Shown here one piece after another: positions 48,345 to 57,354 of a stretch of DNA of 64,000 nucleotides. The position numbers and the translations under genes are program-made. Below the pieces are notes generated by a model, which was not told the origin of the DNA, ran no database searches, and saw only the letters and a list, made by a program, of their open reading frames with translations. Positions within the stretch are counted from its first letter, which is position 1. Each line of letters starts with the position of its first letter. Source of the stretch: Halopseudomonas oceani (GTDB lineage: Bacteria > Pseudomonadota > Gammaproteobacteria > Pseudomonadales > Pseudomonadaceae); contig NZ_PPSK01000001.1 of NCBI RefSeq assembly GCF_002903165.1, forward strand, positions 124,001-188,000, read 5' to 3'.

Positions 48345-48364
48345 GCCGACGGCTTAGAGGCAGC

Positions 48365-48391
48365 GGCAAGCTTCAAGCCGCAAGCTGCAAG
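48365..48391. repeat. Period-7 repeat (GCAAGCT/TCAAGCC units)
   Basis: Nearly four 7-base units of the family seen at 8.9, 36.3 and 41.7 kb, directly before the etfA terminator. Confidence 0.65.
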
Positions 48392-48426
48392 AAAACCCCG
48401 GACTCGCGAGAGCCGGGGTTTTTTAT
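48392..48426 (+). terminator. Rho-independent terminator of etfBA
   Basis: AAAACCCCGG and CCGGGGTTTT form a 10-bp stem around 11 bases, followed by a T-run. Confidence 0.92.
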
Positions 48427-48458
48427 TGTCTGCTCGTTGTGTGTGGGGCATTTTGGCG

Positions 48459-48485
48459 TAGGGGTACAGCACGCTGTGCCCGGGA
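48459..48485. repeat. Palindromic repeat, left copy of inverted pair
   Basis: TAGGGGTACAGCACGCTGTG followed by CCCGGG. It is the reverse complement, with three differences in 26 positions, of 48540-48566; the pair spans about 108 bp. Related to the 36-bp palindrome at 38297. Confidence 0.7.
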
Positions 48486-48539
48486 TGGCCCGAGGGGTAT
48501 TTCGTGGGGGTATCGGTATCTCGTTCCGCGCAATCTGGA

Positions 48540-48566
48540 CCCCGGGCACGGCGTGCCGTGCCCCTA
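48540..48566. repeat. Palindromic repeat, right copy of inverted pair
   Basis: CCCCGGGCACGGCGTGCCGT followed by GCCCCTA. It contains 9-bp arms GGGCACGGC/GCCGTGCCC around GT, and its last three bases fall on the chemoreceptor stop codon (CTA, 48564-48566). Confidence 0.7.
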
Positions 48567-50708
48567 GCGGTCGGCACTGACCTGAAAGGTATCCGACAGC
48601 TGGTGCAGCCGCGACGCGGTTTCCTTGACCTGCCCCGAGCTGGCCCGCAGCGCGGTGATCACCTGGCTCATCGAGTGGGTTGCCTCGGCTACATGGCCAG
48701 CCTGCCGGCCGTGCTCCTTGCTGTTGGTGTCCATCACCGAGATCACCTCGAACAACTCTTCGACGGTCTGGTACAGCAAGTCGTTGTCATCCGACGCGCT
48801 GGCCGCCTGCTGCAGCTGCAGGTCCACATCAGCGACACCGCGTTCCATCACTACCACGGTTTCCCGGGTCGCATCACGGATGCTGGTAATCCCCTGGCTG
48901 ATCTCGTCAGCAGCCTTGGCGGTTCGGGCAGCTAGCGCCCTGACCTCGTCGGCGACCACCGCAAAGCCGCGACCATGTTCACCCGCACGAGCGGCCTCGA
49001 TGGCGGCGTTGAGCGCGAGCAGATTGGTCTGGCTGGTAATGTCGGTGATCAGCGAGACCATGCCGACGATATCGCCGGTGCGGTTGTCCAGCACCTGCAC
49101 GCTGGCGGCCGAGCTCTCGACGATATCGCGAATCTTGCGGGTGCCGCTGGTCACCGTGTCGAGCCGGGCTCGCGCCGCTTCGACCACGGAAGCCATGTTG
49201 GCCTTCATCTGCGCGGCGGTTTCCGATGCCGCGTTGACTGTCTGCAATTGCGCCTCGATCATGCCAAGCATCTGCTGAATATTGCTGGTGACTTCCTCCG
49301 CGGTGTCGCTGGCCTGCTGATTGCGCCCCAGCATCTGCTCGCTGTTCTGCAGCGCGTGCCGGCTGGCCTGCTTGACCCGGCCGACAATGGTGTCGAGGTT
49401 GTCGATAAAGCTGTTGATCCAGCGACCCAGCTCGCCCGTCTCATCCGGCACCAGGCGGCTGGTATCCATCCGCTGACTGAGATTGCCCTCACCCTCGGCA
49501 ATATTGCGGATAATTTCGGTCATGCGACCCAGCCGACGCGCCAACTTGCGCGTCGCACTCTGCCAGAACCACAGCCCCGCCAAACCGAGCACGCCGACAT
49601 GGGCAACATGCTCCAGCCAACCGGTCAGCCCCAGTTGATCAAAGCCCAGCTGAGCAACAAAAACCAATGCGGCCAGCACCCAGAAGTCCTTCATCAGGCT
49701 GTAGCTGAGCGAACGATAGCGGTAGACCTCTTCCAGGTCCGCCTCGCACATCATGCCCCAGCGGTCGGGCGAGCCCGGCAGGCTGAAGGTCACACCCTTG
49801 CCGATCACCGGAATATGGCGGTAGTCGGAATAACCGGGGTATTTGACGTAGGTGTTCTCGCCCTTGCGCATGGTCTCGCGCACCCCCGGATGCAGCTCGC
49901 CGGTGGCCGGATCGGTAAAGCGCACCTCAAACTCGGTGTGTTCGCGCACACTGACCGTACCCCAGGCGGTCTTGATCCCGCTTTTGAGGTTATCGCCGTG
50001 GCTGAAGGTGCTGTCTTCAAAGCGTGAGCGCGACAGCGCGCGACCCGGCTCGATGGACGGATTGAAGCGCGATTCAACCATAAAGATGTAGTTGTCACCG
50101 GACTCCTGATAGATGTGTCCGGCCTCACGCTGAATCAGGTCACCAACGACGTCATTCGGCACCCGCGCACAGACGCAGCCAAGCGCTTCGCCGTTCGGGC
50201 CGTGCAATGGCTGGTAGAACATCAGGGTAACGGCATCATGGAAGCTAGAGGTCGACGGTCCCAGCTCACGAGTACGCTGATCGACATAGGGACCGTGCAG
50301 AAAGCGATGCTGCAGACCAGCCCGAACCGCCTGGGCATCCAGTTGCAACCCGCTGAGCTGGCCCGCGCTGCTCGCCAGTACCGTCCCGTCGGCACCGAGC
50401 AGAAACAACTCGGAGGCATCCGGCAGTTTGCTGCGCAACTTGGCCAGCAGCGCCTCGCCGGCTTCTGCGGTGCCATCACTCAACTGCTGACCAATGCCCT
50501 GCAGGCCCGCCCACTGGTTTTCACACCACTGCTGCAACAACCGCACCCGCGTTGCCGCCAAGCTATCGAAGATGGACTCAAGCTGCCCGTAACGGTTGCG
50601 ATTGACCCGGCAGGCCCAGCCCATAGCGAGCTTGCCGGTCGGTCCGAACCACGGCAGCCAGCGGCGCTCGGACTGGGTCAGATTCATTTGATCGCTATTC
50701 AGGCTCAC
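48564..50708 (-). CDS. Methyl-accepting chemotaxis protein with cytoplasmic-type sensor region
   Basis: 714 residues. There is no membrane helix in the first 345 residues, which include a CACHE-like segment ([20 protein letters not shown] ... [21 protein letters not shown]). Two close helices follow ([15 protein letters not shown] and [15 protein letters not shown]), then HAMP-like [18 protein letters not shown], methylation helices and the signalling tip ([38 protein letters not shown]). The sensor is thus probably cytoplasmic, with only a short periplasmic turn. GTG 50708 has GAGG eight bases upstream; ATG 50687 is possible. It is the only chemotaxis gene in the window; ligand unknown. Confidence 0.88.
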   Translation of the reverse strand: MSLNSDQMNLTQSERRWLPWFGPTGKLAMGWACRVNRNRYGQLESIFDSLAATRVRLLQQWCENQWAGLQGIGQQLSDGTAEAGEALLAKLRSKLPDASELFLLGADGTVLASSAGQLSGLQLDAQAVRAGLQHRFLHGPYVDQRTRELGPSTSSFHDAVTLMFYQPLHGPNGEALGCVCARVPNDVVGDLIQREAGHIYQESGDNYIFMVESRFNPSIEPGRALSRSRFEDSTFSHGDNLKSGIKTAWGTVSVREHTEFEVRFTDPATGELHPGVRETMRKGENTYVKYPGYSDYRHIPVIGKGVTFSLPGSPDRWGMMCEADLEEVYRYRSLSYSLMKDFWVLAALVFVAQLGFDQLGLTGWLEHVAHVGVLGLAGLWFWQSATRKLARRLGRMTEIIRNIAEGEGNLSQRMDTSRLVPDETGELGRWINSFIDNLDTIVGRVKQASRHALQNSEQMLGRNQQASDTAEEVTSNIQQMLGMIEAQLQTVNAASETAAQMKANMASVVEAARARLDTVTSGTRKIRDIVESSAASVQVLDNRTGDIVGMVSLITDITSQTNLLALNAAIEAARAGEHGRGFAVVADEVRALAARTAKAADEISQGITSIRDATRETVVVMERGVADVDLQLQQAASASDDNDLLYQTVEELFEVISVMDTNSKEHGRQAGHVAEATHSMSQVITALRASSGQVKETASRLHQLSDTFQVSADR

Positions 50709-50826
50709 GGTGACAACCTCGCTATTTGGAACGAGTTGAGACCAAAGCAATATTCGCACCACAAGAGATAGCGCAGCGCCATCATGGAACGATCAGAAAA
50801 TCCGCAGTCCTGAGCGGCAGCCGCAT

Positions 50827-50843
50827 AGCACCATATAGGTGCT
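50827..50843. promoter_or_regulatory. Inverted repeat upstream of the chemoreceptor gene
   Basis: AGCACC-ATATA-GGTGCT, 119 bp ahead of the GTG start. It could be a regulator site; nothing else is evident in the 238-bp gap to 50946. Confidence 0.3.
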
Positions 50844-50946
50844 TAAAACGCACAAAATCAGAGCGATAGCACCAAAAAGCAGCGCACCCTGTCCGTCCGG
50901 TCAGGTTTTAGGTCGCAATTCCAAATATTGATGTCGCCCACCAGCA

Positions 50947-51966
50947 CTAGACCAGTGCAACCGGCGACACCGGCGAACCGACTGCGCCCGGCAACCGCAG
51001 CGGCGGCGCGGTCAGCAGAAAGCGATTCCGACCGCAGGTGCGCAGATGCTGCGCCAGCTCGGTCAGGTACCAGAGTTCGCCCAGATGGACACCCAGCTTG
51101 AACAGACAATGCTCATGCAGCGGCAAGGCAGCACAACAGCCCTGCCCCTCCCGCGCCGGGTAGGCTTCGACCGCGTAATTGTCAGCAATCAGCACGCTCA
51201 GACCACTGTCGGTAATCCACCGCAGCAGCGCCGGATCACGGCCGTCCAGCACCGCGCAGCTGGATTCCAATCGCGCCGCATCAGGTTCACGCCCCATCTC
51301 CAGAATCACGTCGGCGAAACCGGTATAGAGACAGACCATGTCGCCCGGCTCGATGACCACACCGTCTGCCTGCATGATCTGCTGCAACCGCGCGTAGTCG
51401 ACCAGCACCCGCTCACGTCCGCAATGGCGCTCCAGGTCGACCAGTACCGAACGGCCGCTGACAGCCGTCTCGGCCATCTTTTCAATGCCTAGGCGCGTCG
51501 CGTTGACCCCTTCCAGCGCGTCCTCGTGCCCCTCTGGGCCGCGAATATCCTCACCGGCCTTCCAGCCGTTGTAATACAGCGGCTCGGCTACTCCGTCACC
51601 GTCGGCGTCAAACAGTCCGCCAACGTGCGAGAGCGCATCCCATTGGGTCGAGTACTGGGTAAACAGCAGCACCGCGTCGTCACTGACCACGTCGGTAAAG
51701 CTCGGATTCAGGCGGTGCAGCTCAAAGTTGTAGTTGAGCTTGTCGGCGCGCCCGGCGGTAAAGCGCCGGGGCGGATGACGCAGGCGGTTGAGCGCATTGC
51801 CTCCAGGATAGTCCAGCGGCAGGCTGAGGCAGAAGCTGCGGCCCTCGCGCACTTCTGCGACACCTTGCAGCACCTTTTCGCCGGTCAGCAGATTAAGCCG
51901 CCCCAGTTCGTCATCAACACCAAAGTCACCCCAGTTCGAGCCCTCAGGCCGGTGTGTCCAGCGCAT
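50947..51966 (-). CDS. Cyclase-family (kynurenine formamidase-like) metal hydrolase
   Basis: 339 residues of the cyclase/KynB superfamily. The metal and active-site signature appears as FTQYSTQWDALSHVGGLF, which aligns with the family HxGTHxDxPxH region in its longer fungal/bacterial branch, and LADNYAVE plus LHEHCLFKLGVHLGELW hold the C-terminal histidines and glutamate. The length exceeds the 210-residue KynB type. It has no tryptophan-pathway neighbours, so the substrate is unknown. AGGAGA is six bases before the ATG. Divergent from uppP across 246 bp that hold no other gene. Confidence 0.82.
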   Translation of the reverse strand: MRWTHRPEGSNWGDFGVDDELGRLNLLTGEKVLQGVAEVREGRSFCLSLPLDYPGGNALNRLRHPPRRFTAGRADKLNYNFELHRLNPSFTDVVSDDAVLLFTQYSTQWDALSHVGGLFDADGDGVAEPLYYNGWKAGEDIRGPEGHEDALEGVNATRLGIEKMAETAVSGRSVLVDLERHCGRERVLVDYARLQQIMQADGVVIEPGDMVCLYTGFADVILEMGREPDAARLESSCAVLDGRDPALLRWITDSGLSVLIADNYAVEAYPAREGQGCCAALPLHEHCLFKLGVHLGELWYLTELAQHLRTCGRNRFLLTAPPLRLPGAVGSPVSPVALV

Positions 51967-52212
51967 GCGTCTCTCCTGTTTCTTGTCTGTTGTTCTAATT
52001 GTTCGACAATGCCACGCAATGGGAACATGGAACCATCGCGTTGGCGGTCGATCAATGAGCGTGTTATGTACGCATAATCAGCAAGAGAGACAGCGAACGC
52101 TATTCCATAGGGGTCGCGTCCGGACCTAACGCGTGCTTTACTTGCGCGTCTTTTTTCCAGCCGTGGCTCCAGCGCGCCCGGCCACCTTCAACTCACGGAG
52201 CACAGCGTCAAC

Positions 52213-53010
52213 ATGGATTGGCTGCAGGTTTTCATTCTCGCGATTGTTCAAGGCATTACCGAGTTTCTGCCGGTATCCAGCTCGGCCCACCTGATTCTGG
52301 TACCGGTGCTGACCGACTGGCCCGATCAAGGGCTGGCCTTCGACGTTGCCCTGCATCTGGGCAGCCTGTCTGCCGTGCTGATCTACTTCCGTCGTGACAT
52401 TCTCGGCATGACCGTCAGTTGGGGCCGTTCACTGGCCACCCGCCAGCTGGATGACGACGCCCGCCTGGCCTGGGCGGTCATCCTCGGCACCATTCCCGTG
52501 GGGCTGGCCGGCCTGCTGCTGAAAGACACTGTCGAGACCGTGCTGCGCTCACCTGTCTATTTATCAATCGGGCTAATCGCCTTCGGCCTAGTACTGGGCT
52601 GGGCTGATTGGCGCCACCGCGGCAGCCGCAGCGAGCACCAGATGACCTGGAAAGATGTGTTGCTTATCGGCTGTGCGCAAGCGTTGGCACTGTTTCCCGG
52701 CACCTCGCGCTCCGGCATCACCATGACCGCCGCGCTGATGCTGGGCCTCAGCCGCGAGGCCTCAGCACGCTTTTCGTTCCTGCTGTCGATTCCGGTCATC
52801 GTACTGGCCTGCGGGCTGGAAACCATCGAACTGATCGAAAGCAAGGTGGCCGTCGACTGGCTGCACATGGCGGCCGGTGTAGTGCTGTCTGGTGTTAGCG
52901 CCTACTTGTGCATTCACTACTTCCTGGCGTTCATCAAGCGGATCGGCATGCAGCCCTTTGTGATCTACCGCATTTTGCTCGGCGTACTACTGCTCTGGGT
53001 CTTCCTGTAA
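52213..53010 (+). CDS. uppP: Undecaprenyl-diphosphatase UppP (BacA)
   Basis: Integral membrane enzyme that recycles undecaprenyl pyrophosphate to the monophosphate for peptidoglycan and other envelope polymers; overproduction gives bacitracin resistance. 265 residues, about eight helices. The active-site motifs are EFLPVSSSAHLIL (residues 17-29) and FPGTSRSGITMTAAL. Its last 24 bases overlap the end of the convergent cupin gene. Confidence 0.97.
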   Translation: MDWLQVFILAIVQGITEFLPVSSSAHLILVPVLTDWPDQGLAFDVALHLGSLSAVLIYFRRDILGMTVSWGRSLATRQLDDDARLAWAVILGTIPVGLAGLLLKDTVETVLRSPVYLSIGLIAFGLVLGWADWRHRGSRSEHQMTWKDVLLIGCAQALALFPGTSRSGITMTAALMLGLSREASARFSFLLSIPVIVLACGLETIELIESKVAVDWLHMAAGVVLSGVSAYLCIHYFLAFIKRIGMQPFVIYRILLGVLLLWVFL

Positions 53011-53670
53011 CCCACGAAGCGCGCCGAACTTGAGCAACAGTCGGCTTGGTTCGGCGGCGCGCAGCCCCAGCTCACCCAGCCGGGTATCGCGCAGCCAGCT
53101 GTGCGCACAGTGAGTCTGCCCCGCCTCGGTGAGACGGCCGCTGAGCAACAGCAGCTCACCAGCGGAGGCCCCCTGCCAGCGCAGCTCGGCTCCGGTCTCG
53201 CAATCCAGCAACCAGGTCTGCTCGCAGCCGTGCCGATGCAGCAACGTGCCGCTGACACCGGTACAAAACGTCACCGAGTTCGCGCTGCCAGCGGCTAGCC
53301 GTACGGTTGCCTGATCGTCCCCGGCAAACTGGTTGAGCTTGACGAAAATCAGGCAACCCGGCTCGGAAAACGGAGCGTGCTCTGAACCCGCCGGGCTGCG
53401 CAGATAGCTGCCGGCGGCATAGTTACCAGAGTCATCGCTGAAAACGCCTTCCAGCACCAGAATCTCTTCTCCGGCAGGATGCCGATGGACCGGGAAGCGT
53501 GCCCCAGGCAGGTATTCCACCAGGCTGGTCACCTGTCCACTCTCCGGCGCCTCGCGCTCAAGTTGCCAGCGCCTGATCGGTGCTTGTGGTGCAGCCTGCC
53601 AGTGCTGGTCCTGCGGCCCCACGCGACAGGGCTGGCATCGATCCATGCGCAGCGGCTGGAACTCAGTCAT
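52987..53670 (-). CDS. Double-cupin (ChrR-like) protein
   Basis: 227 residues in two cupin halves. The first has the metal-type motif PVHRHPAGEEILVLEGVFSD and PAGSEHAPFSEPGC; the second (LLHRHGCEQTWLLDCETGAEL ... GQTHCAHSWLRD) is partly degenerate. It resembles the cupin half of ChrR anti-sigma factors but lacks the N-terminal zinc anti-sigma domain and no ECF sigma gene is adjacent. Its start overlaps the stop of the GGDEF/EAL gene by four bases, so it is made with that protein. Small-molecule sensing or a dioxygenase-like role is possible; not established. Confidence 0.82.
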   Translation of the reverse strand: MTEFQPLRMDRCQPCRVGPQDQHWQAAPQAPIRRWQLEREAPESGQVTSLVEYLPGARFPVHRHPAGEEILVLEGVFSDDSGNYAAGSYLRSPAGSEHAPFSEPGCLIFVKLNQFAGDDQATVRLAAGSANSVTFCTGVSGTLLHRHGCEQTWLLDCETGAELRWQGASAGELLLLSGRLTEAGQTHCAHSWLRDTRLGELGLRAAEPSRLLLKFGALRGLQEDPEQ

Positions 53671-55949
53671 GGGGCAGGCTCGCCGAGCAACTTCTCGATC
53701 TCACTGGCCGGCAGCGGGCGATTGTAGAGATAGCCCTGCCCCAGGTCGCAACCGAACTGATGCAGCACCCGTTGCTGCTCCTCGCTCTCGATACCTTCAG
53801 CAATGACCTTCAGCTGCAAGCTCTTGCCCAGCGCAATAATCGCCCGCGCCATGGCACTGTCACTGTCGCTGCCGGGCAGGTCAGTGACAAAGCCTCGGTC
53901 AATTTTCAACTTGTTGACCGGCATACGCTTGAGCCGCAACAGCGACGAATACCCGGTACCGAAATCATCAATCGCCAGACCCACGCCAAGGATTGCCAGC
54001 CGGTCCAGCAGCAACACTCCGTCATCGTTGAAGTGCATGACTTCGTCTTCGGTCACTTCCAGCTCAAGACAACCGGGATCCAGTCCGTAACGGCGCAGCG
54101 CGGCCGCAACGTTCCCAAACACGTCGCCGCGCTCCATCCAGTAACCGGACATGTTCACCGCCATCGACTGCAGTGGATAACCCGCATCCAGCCAGTGCCT
54201 CAGTTGGAGGCAGGCCTCATCCAGCACGAACTCATCGATATCACTCATCATGCCGGCGTTGCGTGCCACCGGCAGGAACTCGTCAGGTGCAATAATCCCC
54301 TGAGTCGGATGCTGCCAGCGCACCAGCGCCTCCAGACCAACCGGTCGACCGGTGCCCAGATCCATCTGCAGTTGGTAATAGACGCGCAGCTGATTGAGCG
54401 CGATGGCTTCGTGCAGGTCGGTTTCCAGATTCAATCGCCGCCGCGCCTGCTCGGTCAGCTCCTGGGTATAGAAGGCATAACCGTTACGCCCACGCTGCTT
54501 GGCCAGCGACATCGCCGAATCCGCGTTTTTCAGCAACTCGGCGCCATCTACGCCATCATCCGGAAACAGGGCCAGACCGATGCTCGCGCTCATGTGCAGC
54601 AACTGCCCGGACAGTTCGAACGGCGCCTGTAGCAGGTGCAAAATACGCTCGGCGAGCTTGCCCATGTCTGCAACCGCTGCACGCCGCTCGACCAGCAATG
54701 CAAACTCGTCGCTGCTCAGGCGCGCGAGGGTGTCACCGTCCTCACACAGCTGCTGCACCCGCTGGGTCACCAGTTGCAGCAGGTGATCTCCGGCACTGTG
54801 CCCAAGGCTGTCGTTGACCCCCTTGAAACGGTCCAGATCAATGAACAGCAGACCCAATCCACTCTGCTGGCGGCGAGCGCGAGCAATGGCCGTACTCAGG
54901 CGTTCATTAAGCAGCAGCCGGTTGGGCAGCTTGGTTAGTGGGTCATGGTGCGCAAGGTAGTCAATCTCCTGCTGGTTGCGCTTGATCACACTCATATCGG
55001 CAAACACGGCAACGTAATGACTCAGCTCTCCACGGTGATCCTTAACGCTGATGATGTTCTGCCACTGGGGGTACACTTCGCCGTTCTTGCGTCGATTCCA
55101 GACTTCGCCGGACCAGCGCCCGGTGGCGTGCAGCTGCTGCCAGAGCTGGCGATAAAACGTGCGATCGTGACGGCCTGACGCCAGTATGCGCGGCTGCCGG
55201 CCGATCACCTCACCGGGCTCATAGCCGGTAATCTTGCAGAAGGCGTTGTTGACGTCGAGGATGGTCTGGTCCACATCACAGATCAGCATCCCTTCGCTGG
55301 TGCAATCAAACATCACCCCGGCCTGGCGCAAACGTTGCTCACGCTCAATCTGCTCGCTGACGTCGCGCAGCATGCCAACCATCCGCGTGGCACGCCCGTC
55401 ATTGTTGCGAACCGCCCGGCCAGCCGCCTCAATCCAGGCCGTGCGGCCATCCGGCTGACGTACCCGATAGCTGAGGTCCAGTCGCTCGGTGTCACCACGT
55501 AAGTGCCGCACCAACGCAAGTCTGGCTGGCTCGCGATCTTCCGGGTGCAACAATGCCAGCCAGTCGTTGGGCAGCGGCCCCTGCTGATTCAGCCCGAGGA
55601 TTTGCCGACCGCGCAGCGACAGATACATTTCACCACTGCTGACATCCCAGTCCCAGAGTCCGTCGTTACCACCAATCAGCGCCAGATTGAAACGCTCCTG
55701 ACTGCGCTTGAGTGCCTCTTCCTGCTGTCGGCGTCGGCGCAGGTGGTAACGGACCGAGAAGAACAGTAGCCCGCCGGTGGCCAGGACAAAGGCAACGCCC
55801 TTGATACTCTGCAGGCGCTGCTGCGACTCGGCGTCAGCCATCATAAGCAGCGAGTCGCTGAACAGGACCCAGCCGATGGCGACGACCACGTAAGATAACG
55901 TGACCATCCAGGCGCTGGAGTTCGAATTCATACCGGGGCACCGGTGCAT
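53667..55949 (-). CDS. PAS-PAS-GGDEF-EAL cyclic di-GMP phosphodiesterase (PipA-like)
   Basis: 760 residues: two membrane helices (about 14-36 and 50-66), PAS domains at about 85-205 and 210-330, GGDEF at 335-500, EAL at 505-755. The GGDEF signature reads SSDEF, so cyclase activity is unlikely, while the EAL domain is complete (LEALVRW, NMSG, VTEDEVM, DDFGTGYSSL, LKIDRGFV, AEGIES, GQGYLY). Net role: cyclic di-GMP hydrolysis, perhaps with GTP as an allosteric signal. The neighbour desA and the architecture match P. aeruginosa PA0285 (PipA). ATG 55949 used; 55931 is also possible. Confidence 0.9.
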   Translation of the reverse strand: MHRCPGMNSNSSAWMVTLSYVVVAIGWVLFSDSLLMMADAESQQRLQSIKGVAFVLATGGLLFFSVRYHLRRRRQQEEALKRSQERFNLALIGGNDGLWDWDVSSGEMYLSLRGRQILGLNQQGPLPNDWLALLHPEDREPARLALVRHLRGDTERLDLSYRVRQPDGRTAWIEAAGRAVRNNDGRATRMVGMLRDVSEQIEREQRLRQAGVMFDCTSEGMLICDVDQTILDVNNAFCKITGYEPGEVIGRQPRILASGRHDRTFYRQLWQQLHATGRWSGEVWNRRKNGEVYPQWQNIISVKDHRGELSHYVAVFADMSVIKRNQQEIDYLAHHDPLTKLPNRLLLNERLSTAIARARRQQSGLGLLFIDLDRFKGVNDSLGHSAGDHLLQLVTQRVQQLCEDGDTLARLSSDEFALLVERRAAVADMGKLAERILHLLQAPFELSGQLLHMSASIGLALFPDDGVDGAELLKNADSAMSLAKQRGRNGYAFYTQELTEQARRRLNLETDLHEAIALNQLRVYYQLQMDLGTGRPVGLEALVRWQHPTQGIIAPDEFLPVARNAGMMSDIDEFVLDEACLQLRHWLDAGYPLQSMAVNMSGYWMERGDVFGNVAAALRRYGLDPGCLELEVTEDEVMHFNDDGVLLLDRLAILGVGLAIDDFGTGYSSLLRLKRMPVNKLKIDRGFVTDLPGSDSDSAMARAIIALGKSLQLKVIAEGIESEEQQRVLHQFGCDLGQGYLYNRPLPASEIEKLLGEPAP

Positions 55950-56015
55950 TTCATCAACATTTGGAAACTATAGCAGCCATGGCTCGGCGACCTGTGGTCA
56001 TGTTCATCACTCATC

Positions 56016-56034
56016 GGTTGATCCATAATCAACC
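56016..56034. promoter_or_regulatory. Inverted repeat upstream of desA
   Basis: GGTTGAT-CCATA-ATCAACC, perfect 7-bp arms, 48 bp ahead of the desA start in the divergent region. The form suits a dimeric repressor; no regulator gene is adjacent. Confidence 0.45.
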
Positions 56035-56081
56035 TGATACGGGCTTTTTGCCCGCGTATTCTAACGAGGTAAAGCAGATTT

Positions 56082-57266
56082 ATGTGGTACAACGGCATAC
56101 TCAATTGGTCTGGTTGGCAGCTGCTGGCGGTAACGCTGGTTCTGACCCATATCACCATCGTCAGCGTCACCGTCTACCTGCACCGCTATTCCGCGCACCG
56201 CTCCCTAGAGCTGCACCCGGCGCTCAAACACTTCTTCCGCTTCTGGTTGTGGCTCACAACCAGCATGAACACCCGTGAATGGACCGCCATTCATCGCAAG
56301 CACCACGCCAAATGCGAAACACCGGACGACCCGCACAGCCCGGTTCACAAAGGCTTGATGACGGTACTGCGCAAAGGCGCCGAACTATACATGGAAGAGG
56401 CAAAAAACGAAGAGACCCTGCGTATCTACGGCAAAAACTGCCCGGATGACTGGATCGAACGCAACCTCTACCAGCGCTTCCCGCTGGCCGGCGTTACCCT
56501 GATGGCACTGATCGATCTTGCCCTGTTCGGCGTGCTCGGCTTGACCGTCTGGGCGGTGCAAATGCTGTGGATCCCAGTGCTGGCAGCTGGCGTCATCAAC
56601 GGTCTTGGTCACGCGCTTGGCTATCGCAACTTTGAGTGTCGCGATGCGGCTACCAACCTGGTTCCGTGGGGCATTCTGATCGGTGGTGAAGAGCTGCACA
56701 ACAACCATCACACCTATCCCAACTCGGCCAAGCTGTCAGTCAAGAAGTGGGAATTTGATCTGGGCTGGATGTGGATTCGGCTGTTCAGCCTGTTCGGCCT
56801 GGCCGATGTGCGCCGCACTGCGCCAATTGCCCACAAGATCGCCGGCAAGCAGACACTGGACATGGATACCGCCATGGCGATCCTCAACAATCGCTTTCAG
56901 ATCATGGCGCAGTACCGCAAGCACGTAATCAAACCGCTGGTGCGCAGCGAGCTCGCGCGCCTCGACGCCTCAATGCACCACCTGTTCCGCCGTGCCAAGC
57001 GCCTGCTTAGCCGGGAAACCAGCCTGCTGGACGACCAGCATCAGGCACGCATCCAGACCATGCTGGACCACAGCCAGGCGCTCAAGGTGATCTACGAGAA
57101 GCGCCTGGCGCTGCAGCAGATCTGGGGGCGCACCAGCGCCAACAGCCACGAAATGCTGCAGGCCCTGAAGGACTGGTGCCATCAGGCCGAGGAAAGCGGT
57201 ATCAAGGCACTGCAGGATTTCGCCAGCCACCTGCGCAGCTACTCGCTACGGCCGAACATGGCCTGA
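56082..57266 (+). CDS. desA: Delta-9 phospholipid fatty-acid desaturase DesA
   Basis: Introduces a cis double bond into acyl chains using oxygen and reduced electron carrier, adjusting membrane fluidity. 394 residues. All three histidine boxes are present: HRYSAH (about 35-40), HRKHH (about 70-74) and HNNHH (about 206-210), with four membrane helices. A long helical C-terminal extension (about 270-394) after the last box is as in Pseudomonas DesA, not acyl-CoA desaturase DesB. Neighbouring PipA-like gene matches P. aeruginosa order PA0285-PA0286. Confidence 0.92.
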   Translation: MWYNGILNWSGWQLLAVTLVLTHITIVSVTVYLHRYSAHRSLELHPALKHFFRFWLWLTTSMNTREWTAIHRKHHAKCETPDDPHSPVHKGLMTVLRKGAELYMEEAKNEETLRIYGKNCPDDWIERNLYQRFPLAGVTLMALIDLALFGVLGLTVWAVQMLWIPVLAAGVINGLGHALGYRNFECRDAATNLVPWGILIGGEELHNNHHTYPNSAKLSVKKWEFDLGWMWIRLFSLFGLADVRRTAPIAHKIAGKQTLDMDTAMAILNNRFQIMAQYRKHVIKPLVRSELARLDASMHHLFRRAKRLLSRETSLLDDQHQARIQTMLDHSQALKVIYEKRLALQQIWGRTSANSHEMLQALKDWCHQAEESGIKALQDFASHLRSYSLRPNMA

Positions 57267-57354
57267 GTCACAACGCTCTCGGTGCGGGTCGCAACGGCCC
57301 GCATTCAGCGCTAGACTCGGCTTCTGCCAGCACGAATAACACAGGTAGCAGCGG

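Noticed and set aside
52065-52078. TTATG-TACG-CATAA inverted repeat upstream of uppP as an operator
   Set aside because: Five-base arms in a short AT-rich stretch are expected by chance and nothing else supports it.
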